From CAZFZT01 sp964523675 (GTDB lineage: Bacteria; Planctomycetota; Phycisphaerae; Phycisphaerales; SM1A02), in assembly GCA_964523675.1 (NCBI GenBank), contig CAZFZT010000040.1, positions 1 through 29,072 of the forward strand: a stretch of 29,072 nt of DNA, read 5' to 3'. Positions 21,857 through 26,994 of this stretch are shown here, piece after piece. Below the pieces are notes generated by a model. The model was not told the DNA's origin and searched no databases. It was given only the letters and a program-made list of their open reading frames with translations. Both the position numbers and the translations under genes were made by a program. The first letter of the stretch is position 1, and each line of letters begins with the position of its first letter.

Positions 21857-21862
21857 AGCATA
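21857..21862 (-). promoter_or_regulatory. -10-like TATGCT before mqnB
   Basis: TATGCT lies 8 bases upstream of ATG 21848; no Shine-Dalgarno sequence is visible. It matches four of six consensus bases, so taken alone it is weak. Confidence 0.4.
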
Positions 21863-21995
21863 CACCAAGCAGGATCAGCATCGCGCGAGAGCCGCGTGCC
21901 GGCATGCCGCGGTAGGTTGCGCGGCGAGCTGCGATGTGTTTCAAACCGCGGGGTTGTGCCACGCGGCTATTGAGTTTGCTCGCACGAGTTTGAGA

Positions 21996-22033
21996 TAGAA
22001 AAACGCGCGAAACCGCAAGCGGATTCGCGCGTT
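21996..22033 (-). terminator. Intrinsic terminator of the FG-GAP gene
   Basis: AACGCGCGAA (22002-22011) and TTCGCGCGTT (22024-22033) form a perfect 10-bp stem, with CCGCAAGCGG forming an inner mini-hairpin. On the minus strand the stem runs into a T run at about 22003-21999. It lies 26 bases after the stop of the FG-GAP gene. Confidence 0.85.
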
Positions 22034-22059
22034 CGATGGTGAGCGTGGGCAGGGACGAT

Positions 22060-23535
22060 TTACTGCGGGCAGTCGCCCCAGTGGGCGAGCAGTTCGAGCA
22101 GGTCGGGGACGCCGACGGATTCATCGCCGGTGAGGTCGGCCGGGCAATTCTCCGGATCGCTGCAATCGCCCCAAGCGGCGAGCAGTTCGAGCAGGTCGGG
22201 CACCCCGACGCTTGAGTCGCCGGTGAGGTCTGCCGGACAGTCGGGTTCACTCGGCTGCTCGCCATGGAAGACGTGCAGCGAGACATCTCCGGTGGTGCCG
22301 ACGACCATGTCGGGCAGGCCGTCGCCGTTGATGTCGCCGAAGGCGGCCGAGGTGCCGAGTCCGCTGTCGGGGTTCTGCCAGGTCCAGCTTGGCTCGACGG
22401 GAAGTTCGCCTTCATCATTCAGGTAAATGTTGACGCGGCGGGCGGAGAAGTGCACGGTGATGAGGTCGGGCCAGCCGTCGAGATCGACGTCGTAGGTGAG
22501 CACTTCCTCGAAGCCGAAGTAGTTGCCTTCGTTGGACCACGCGAGCGAGAGCATGCCCTCGTCATTCGAGTAGAGCTGCGCCGGGCTGGAGCCGGTGATG
22601 CCGCGGCCGAAGACGACATCATCCCAGCCGTCGAGATCGACATCGATCCACTGCGCGCCGCGATCGGTGGTGGTTTCGCCGATGGTCCAGAACGGCGTCG
22701 ATTGAAGCGAACCGTTGACGTTGCGGTAAATCGCGCTTTCGAAGTTGGCCCATTTTGAGACGGCAATATCCTGCCAGCCGTCATTGTCAAGGTCACCTGC
22801 GGAGAGGCGGTTCTGGATGGATACTTCTGTGGATTGCCAGACCGGCGCGGAGGGAATCGTGCCGTTGATGTTCGCGAACTGAAACATCGGGCGGTAGGGA
22901 TCGAACTGGTCTCGACCCTGATTGGCGGTAACGACTTCGAGCCAGCCGTCGTTGTCGAGGTCGATCGCCACGGTGCCGTTGGTCCATGCGCCCAGCGGCT
23001 CGGCGGAGAGCCAGCCGGGACTGGTGGAGTCGGGCAGATCCTTGCCCCAGTAGATGGCTGAGGGCGAGTACGCGCTGCCGCCCCGGCCGACGAAGATGTC
23101 AACTCGGCCATCGTGATCAAAATCGGCGAGCGTTGCATCACTCGAGTGTATCTGCTGCGCTGCAACCCACGATGGCTGATCCTCGAGCACGCCGCCGTTG
23201 TTGAAGTAGATCATGTCGTGATATGACGGATACGGCGGGAATGAATTGGACTGATACACAGCGGCGAACAGGTCGAGCCAGCCGTTGTTGTTGAAATCGC
23301 CCAGCGCGACATCGCCGATCTGCCGGCGGAGATCGTTCTGCCAGGCGGGCATCAAGCCGAACGGATACGAACTGCCGCCGGCGACGCCGCCGGGCGGCGC
23401 GGGAGTGAAGTTGGACATATCCACGCGAACGTGGCCGTCGGGTGAGACTTCGATCGAGCGGTCATCGCCGGTCGCGCCGACTGCAAAGGCCAGTGCGGGA
23501 ATCAACATCAGCATGGTCTGGTTTGATGTTCTCAT
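22060..23535 (-). CDS. Secreted FG-GAP/VCBS-repeat protein with C-terminal paired dockerin-like modules
   Basis: This 491-residue protein has a signal peptide (MRTSNQTMLMLIPALAFAVG). Seven FG-GAP/VCBS-type repeats form a predicted beta-propeller, each with a calcium-loop core: 'LGDFNNNGWLDLF', 'LADFDHDGRVDIF', 'IDLDNDGWLEVV', 'GDLDNDGWQDIA', 'IDVDLDGWDDVVF', 'YDVDLDGWPDLIT' and 'GDINGDGLPDMVV'. Two dockerin-like modules end the protein ('CPADLTGDSSVGVPDLLEL' and 'CPADLTGDESVGVPDLLEL', each followed by A-W/HWGDC). It is exported; FG-GAP propellers usually mediate adhesion or ligand binding. AGGAGG lies 5 bases before ATG 23535, one of the strongest Shine-Dalgarno sites in the window, and a good terminator follows the gene. 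No enzyme motif is visible. Confidence 0.9.
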   Translation of the reverse strand: MRTSNQTMLMLIPALAFAVGATGDDRSIEVSPDGHVRVDMSNFTPAPPGGVAGGSSYPFGLMPAWQNDLRRQIGDVALGDFNNNGWLDLFAAVYQSNSFPPYPSYHDMIYFNNGGVLEDQPSWVAAQQIHSSDATLADFDHDGRVDIFVGRGGSAYSPSAIYWGKDLPDSTSPGWLSAEPLGAWTNGTVAIDLDNDGWLEVVTANQGRDQFDPYRPMFQFANINGTIPSAPVWQSTEVSIQNRLSAGDLDNDGWQDIAVSKWANFESAIYRNVNGSLQSTPFWTIGETTTDRGAQWIDVDLDGWDDVVFGRGITGSSPAQLYSNDEGMLSLAWSNEGNYFGFEEVLTYDVDLDGWPDLITVHFSARRVNIYLNDEGELPVEPSWTWQNPDSGLGTSAAFGDINGDGLPDMVVGTTGDVSLHVFHGEQPSEPDCPADLTGDSSVGVPDLLELLAAWGDCSDPENCPADLTGDESVGVPDLLELLAHWGDCPQ

Positions 23536-23718
23536 CTTTCCTCCTGAGGTTCAGTGGTGGTGGCCGCTCGGCGAAAGGCGTGAGCGAGCAGTTTCCACCG
23601 GAGTATAAGGGATGCGCGCAGTCGGGCCAATAAGATTGCGCAGGCGACGACGGGGTTGTCCAAAGGCACGCGGCCCAGGTCAGGAGGCGCCGAACGCCGA
23701 AGTGCAGCCGCACCTTTG

Positions 23719-23724
23719 TACACT
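23719..23724 (+). promoter_or_regulatory. -10-like TACACT before the O-methyltransferase
   Basis: TACACT lies 7 bases upstream of ATG 23732 with no Shine-Dalgarno site. It supports this start over the open upstream extension. Confidence 0.5.
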
Positions 23725-23731
23725 TCCATGC

Positions 23732-24418
23732 ATGCAGATGACACCCGATCGTTGGCGCGCCACGCATGAATACCTCAATGAAGTATTTGGTGAGGAGGAT
23801 GAAGTGCTCCGCGCGCTATGCGAGGCGGCCGGCGAGGCAGGCCTGCCGGATATCTCGGTCGGGCCGGTGGTGGGGCGGCTGTTGATGATGCTCGCTTCAA
23901 TGCTGCCGCCACGTGATCACGGGCGCGGCCCAACAGCGCTTGAGATCGGAACGCTTGGCGGGTACTCCGCCATCTGGATCGCGCGCGGGCTGGGTGGTGC
24001 AGGACGATTGATGACCGTCGAGATCGAACCCCGGCATGCAGCGTTTGCGCGGCAGTGGTTTGATCGCGCGGGTTTGAGCGATCGGATCGATCTTCGACAA
24101 GGCGCTGCGCTTGATGTGCTGCCGGCAATTGCAAACGAACTCGGCGCCGGCGGACTTGACATGCTCTTTCTTGATGCGGAGAAGGCGGAGTATCCGGAGT
24201 ATTGGCGAATATGTCAGCCGCTCATCGCGCCGCGCGGGTTGGTCGTGATCGACAACGCGCTCGGCTCGAATACATGGTGGATCGATGTGGCTGATCATCC
24301 TGCAAGGCAGGGGGCTGATGACGTCAATCGCGCGATCGCAGCCGACCGCGCTTTCGAGGCGGTGGCGTTCCCGCTGCGGCAGGGTGTGATGGTGGCGCGG
24401 CGTGTTGGCTGCGCATAA
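23732..24418 (+). CDS. Class I SAM-dependent O-methyltransferase (COMT-like)
   Basis: This 228-residue protein belongs to the bacterial catechol/caffeoyl-CoA O-methyltransferase family. The SAM-binding motif is 'ALEIGTLGGYSAIWIARGL' (about 70-88), followed by 'MTVEIEPRHAAFAR', 'DMLFLDAEKAEYPEYW' with the predicted metal-ligand aspartate, and 'VVIDNAL'. Divalent-metal-dependent methylation of a hydroxyl group on a small aromatic or polyketide substrate is the family role; the actual substrate is unknown. It is cytoplasmic with no signal peptide. ATG 23732 (or 23738) begins the family N-terminus 'MTPDRWRATHEYLNEVFGE'. It stands alone, divergent from the FG-GAP gene. Confidence 0.9.
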   Translation: MQMTPDRWRATHEYLNEVFGEEDEVLRALCEAAGEAGLPDISVGPVVGRLLMMLASMLPPRDHGRGPTALEIGTLGGYSAIWIARGLGGAGRLMTVEIEPRHAAFARQWFDRAGLSDRIDLRQGAALDVLPAIANELGAGGLDMLFLDAEKAEYPEYWRICQPLIAPRGLVVIDNALGSNTWWIDVADHPARQGADDVNRAIAADRAFEAVAFPLRQGVMVARRVGCA

Positions 24419-24594
24419 GGCGCTTGTAAACGAGTGTGAGCAACGTTTGATGTTCTGCGCGCGGACACAGCGGCTCGCCACGCGGCGATGCCGCTCGACG
24501 TTGTGTTGCTGCGTAGGAAGTGGGACGCCTCTCGTGATGCGCCTCATGGTCCACACCCGAAGCCGGCACTTGCCTGCCACCTTCAGGATGGATA

Positions 24595-24620
24595 CCCTAT
24601 CAAATACCGTACTGATAGGG
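24595..24620 (+). promoter_or_regulatory. Hairpin overlapping the Shine-Dalgarno site of the HTH gene
   Basis: CCCTATCA (24595-24602) and TGATAGGG (24613-24620) are perfect inverted repeats around a 10-base loop. The GGG of the right arm is the start of the Shine-Dalgarno GGGAGG (24618-24623), 5 bases before ATG 24629. In RNA it could hide the ribosome-binding site; in DNA it could be an operator for the encoded helix-turn-helix protein. Confidence 0.6.
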
Positions 24621-24628
24621 AGGACGCC

Positions 24629-26014
24629 ATGGCATTCACTGAGATCGACGCCAACCTGCTCGACGCATGGGACCGCATCGGCGCCAAGTGCCGCGCTGAC
24701 CGAAGGGAGGCCCTGCGCCGGGCCCGCCGCCGCCTCAAGTCGTACCTCGCCCACCCGCACCGCGCCTGGTGCCTCGCCCTCCGCGCCTGCGACAAGCGCA
24801 TCGGAACACACAACGCCTGCTTCGACTTCCCACGATGGGAGCAGCAGGACGAAGAAGACCCCACACCCAGGGAAGAGTTCATCAGCGAAGGCGAATCGCC
24901 CGCAGACGCCATCAAGCGCGGCGTGCGCCATGCGCTCACCCTCACCGGCACCGTCGTTCGCGAACTCAACAAGCCCGTTGAAATCCCCTGGCCGGGCAAG
25001 ACCCGCGCTGAAATCGCGCGCATGCTCGGCCGGGACCGAGGCACCATCGAAACATGGATCGATCGCTCGGATCCATATCCATACTCCTCCGCGCCGGTTT
25101 CGGAGTTCTCTCTCGCATCAGGTCGGCAGCGCATTCGCAAAGGCGAACCCGTCATCCCGCCATTACAGCAACCGGTCCTGAGACTTTGGGGTCATCATTA
25201 CGCCGGCATCCACGGCGCGCCGGGCATGCCCATCGCCATTGTGTACGCGCCTTCGCCCATTGATCCCAATCACGCGGAAGGTCGGCCGCCCGACCCGGTG
25301 TGGGGCACGTTCTGGCAATGGATGTGGAAGGAGTTTCCCGAAGACTTCGAGCAAACGTTCGAACGCACCGCGCTGTGGGGAACGTGGAAAGGAAAGAGAG
25401 TCCAGCGCGGCTGGCGCTGGACGTGTCCCGGCCTCGCTGATGCAAACGGCGCGTTCACCGGATGCGGCCGGCCCGCGCGCATGCTCTACGCACCGATTCC
25501 CATTCGCACGCTCGGCGAAGCCATACCCGGCGGGCTCGCGCTGGAGATGCCCGAGGACTCCGGCCTTGCAGGACAGTGGCATCCCGGCCGCCACGACACG
25601 CCCGTCGGCCAGGGCAGCCGCGCCTTCGCCTGCCGCCACTGCTGGAACGTGCAGTTCCTTTCGCTCACGACCGAAAGCGGGTGGGGACAGTTCGTGTCAT
25701 ATATCTCAGGCGGCCTGCTCTATGGAAAGGAAGTCGCGCGGCCGGTGCATGAAGCGCCGCTCAAACGCAAGAACCGCTACGCGCCCCAGCGGAGGCCCAT
25801 CGGACCGCGAAGACAACAGGTACTCGATCGTTTGCTCGTTGGCAAGTCGGTCGAAGAGATCGCAGCGGAGTTTGATCTGACAAAGGAAGCGATCCGCTGG
25901 CACATCAAGAACGCGCGGCTCGAACATGATGCGAAGGATGTTGAGGAGTTGCTGCGAAAGGTGCGCGCGAAGCGCGCAGCGGACGCGAAGGCGCACAAGC
26001 GCGCAGCGGGATAG
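24629..26014 (+). CDS. Hypothetical protein with two HTH segments and a putative zinc finger
   Basis: This 461-residue protein has a basic N-terminus ('RREALRRARRRLKSYL'), a first helix-turn-helix at about 124-145 ('TRAEIARMLGRDRGTIETWI'), and four cysteines spaced to bind a metal (C266, C279, C335, C338; CRHC). A C-terminal sigma-70-region-4/LuxR-like helix-turn-helix follows at about 392-430 ('VEEIAAEFDLTKEAIRWHI'), then a Lys/Arg/Ala tail. The overall family is not recognised. DNA binding is very likely; whether it regulates or helps mobilise DNA is open. ATG 24629 is preferred over longer starts because of the strong GGGAGG 5 bases upstream. It lies 58 bases before a REP doublet and the RAYT transposase on the opposite strand, so it may be part of the same mobile neighbourhood. 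Confidence 0.75.
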   Translation: MAFTEIDANLLDAWDRIGAKCRADRREALRRARRRLKSYLAHPHRAWCLALRACDKRIGTHNACFDFPRWEQQDEEDPTPREEFISEGESPADAIKRGVRHALTLTGTVVRELNKPVEIPWPGKTRAEIARMLGRDRGTIETWIDRSDPYPYSSAPVSEFSLASGRQRIRKGEPVIPPLQQPVLRLWGHHYAGIHGAPGMPIAIVYAPSPIDPNHAEGRPPDPVWGTFWQWMWKEFPEDFEQTFERTALWGTWKGKRVQRGWRWTCPGLADANGAFTGCGRPARMLYAPIPIRTLGEAIPGGLALEMPEDSGLAGQWHPGRHDTPVGQGSRAFACRHCWNVQFLSLTTESGWGQFVSYISGGLLYGKEVARPVHEAPLKRKNRYAPQRRPIGPRRQQVLDRLLVGKSVEEIAAEFDLTKEAIRWHIKNARLEHDAKDVEELLRKVRAKRAADAKAHKRAAG

Positions 26015-26071
26015 CGAGCAAAGCGAGCCGTCGATGACGTAGTGCGTCGTTGTGCGCCGCGCGCACCGAAA

Positions 26072-26183
26072 GCGAGCCGTCGCGTCCCCGCGACGGATGA
26101 GGTCAGGAGTTGTTGCGTGTTCGATGACGCGGCGGCGCGAAGGGAGTCGTTGCGTCAACCGCCGCGAGGACGCGGCGGCTCGC
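26072..26183. repeat. Left REP doublet (BIME-like) of the RAYT unit
   Basis: REP1 (26072-26097) reads GCGAG then CCGTCGCG-TCCC-CGCGACGG, a short tag followed by an 8-bp hairpin. REP2 (26159-26183) is in the opposite orientation: GCGAG then CCGCCGCG-TCCT-CGCGGCGG on the minus strand. The 61 bases between them include AGGGAGTCGTTGCGT (26141-26155). REP2 overlaps the 3' end of the transposase gene. The whole doublet is the mirror image of 26777-26889. A partial tag (GCGAGCCGTCG) is also seen at about 26029-26039. Confidence 0.85.
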
Positions 26184-26730
26184 TCCCGGCAATGAGCGGC
26201 GTTGTCCGTTGCCGCTGAATGTACGGGTGCGCGTGATTCAAATACGCCTCGTCATCCACCGGCTTCGTCGAACCTTTGTCGACCCACCACGTTCCGGCCG
26301 CCGGCTTGCCCCATTTCGCATCCAGCGACTGCGTCAGCCAACGCTTCACCAGCGTGCGAATCTGCGCGCCATGCACCGCCGGCGGCGCATCGCAAAGCAA
26401 ATGAAAGTGATCGCCATCCGCCGGAGGCGGCGGCGCAGCACAATTGCGAAACGTCCACCCACCACGCTCGCAGATTCGCGGCAGTTGCTCTTCAATGAAC
26501 GCACATTGCTCGTGCGTGAGGATGATCGGCTCGGCGCGCATGATGTTCTTCTCATGCTGCTCGCGCCGCTCATCACGCCGGATGAACGCTTCGCCGAGTT
26601 GGTTGTGCGCCCGATCGACCGTCGGCCGCTCGCCGCCATGCAGCCGCGAACCGTATGTGCCGACGGTGATGTGCCACGTCGTGCGCGTGGGGTCGAGCGT
26701 TTGACGGATCGAAGGCGATTCGATCGACAT
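26155..26730 (-). CDS. RAYT-type Y1 (HUH) transposase
   Basis: This 191-residue protein starts MSIESPSIRQTLDPTRTTWH. The strand 'TWHITVGTYGSRLHG' opens the Y1 fold, H108-F-H110 in 'GDHFHLL' is the metal-binding HUH pair, and Y163 in 'EAYLNHAHPYI' is the likely DNA-attacking tyrosine (Y170 is the alternative). REP-associated tyrosine transposases of this kind cut single-stranded REP hairpins, and this gene lies between two REP doublets. I chose ATG 26730 because TTGACA, 17 bases and CATCAT end 7 bases before it; a longer frame starting at TTG 26766 begins inside that -35 box. The last residues (SEPPRPRGG) are encoded by REP2 itself. All key residues are present, so it may be active. Confidence 0.85.
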   Translation of the reverse strand: MSIESPSIRQTLDPTRTTWHITVGTYGSRLHGGERPTVDRAHNQLGEAFIRRDERREQHEKNIMRAEPIILTHEQCAFIEEQLPRICERGGWTFRNCAAPPPPADGDHFHLLCDAPPAVHGAQIRTLVKRWLTQSLDAKWGKPAAGTWWVDKGSTKPVDDEAYLNHAHPYIQRQRTTPLIAGSEPPRPRGG

Positions 26731-26737
26731 AGCCACA

Positions 26738-26766
26738 ATGATGCTTTCCGTTGCGCGGTGTGTCAA
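26738..26766 (-). promoter_or_regulatory. Promoter of the RAYT gene
   Basis: On the minus strand TTGACA (26766-26761, perfect -35) and CATCAT (26743-26738) are spaced by 17 bases, and the ATG follows 7 bases later. This is the best complete promoter among the leaderless candidates. Confidence 0.65.
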
Positions 26767-26776
26767 GCGAGCCCCG

Positions 26777-26889
26777 GCGAGCCGTCGCGTCCCCGCGACG
26801 GATAACGCAACGACTCCCTATGCGCCAATCGCGCAATCGAGCGCGCCAGAACGCCCGACGTCATCCCCCGCGAGGACGCGGCGGCTCGC
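26777..26889. repeat. Right REP doublet (BIME-like) of the RAYT unit
   Basis: REP3 (26777-26802) matches REP1 over its full 26 bases: GCGAG tag and the CCGTCGCG/CGCGACGG stem. ACGCAACGACTCCCT (26805-26819) is the perfect reverse complement of 26141-26155. REP4 (26866-26889) is inverted and has the CCGCCGCG/CGCGAGG-type arm of REP2. Read outward from the gene, the order REP, 15-mer, opposed REP is the same on both sides. Confidence 0.85.
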
Positions 26890-26981
26890 GATCGAGGACA
26901 AAGCGGCTCGCGGCTCGCACAGCGGCACGACGGATCTTGTCCGTTCGCCACTGCCGCACGTCGTTGACGCGGACAATCCGG

Positions 26982-26987
26982 TATCCT
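26982..26987 (+). promoter_or_regulatory. -10-like TATCCT before the KAP-LRR gene
   Basis: TATCCT lies 7 bases upstream of ATG 26995, with no Shine-Dalgarno sequence. TTGACG at 26963-26968 is upstream but only 13 bases away, too close for a normal -35 box. Confidence 0.45.
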
Positions 26988-26994
26988 GCGGAAT

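Noticed and set aside
26731..26766. TTG start at 26766 for the RAYT transposase
   Set aside because: That TTG is the first half of a perfect TTGACA -35 box followed by a -10 box; ATG 26730 fits better.
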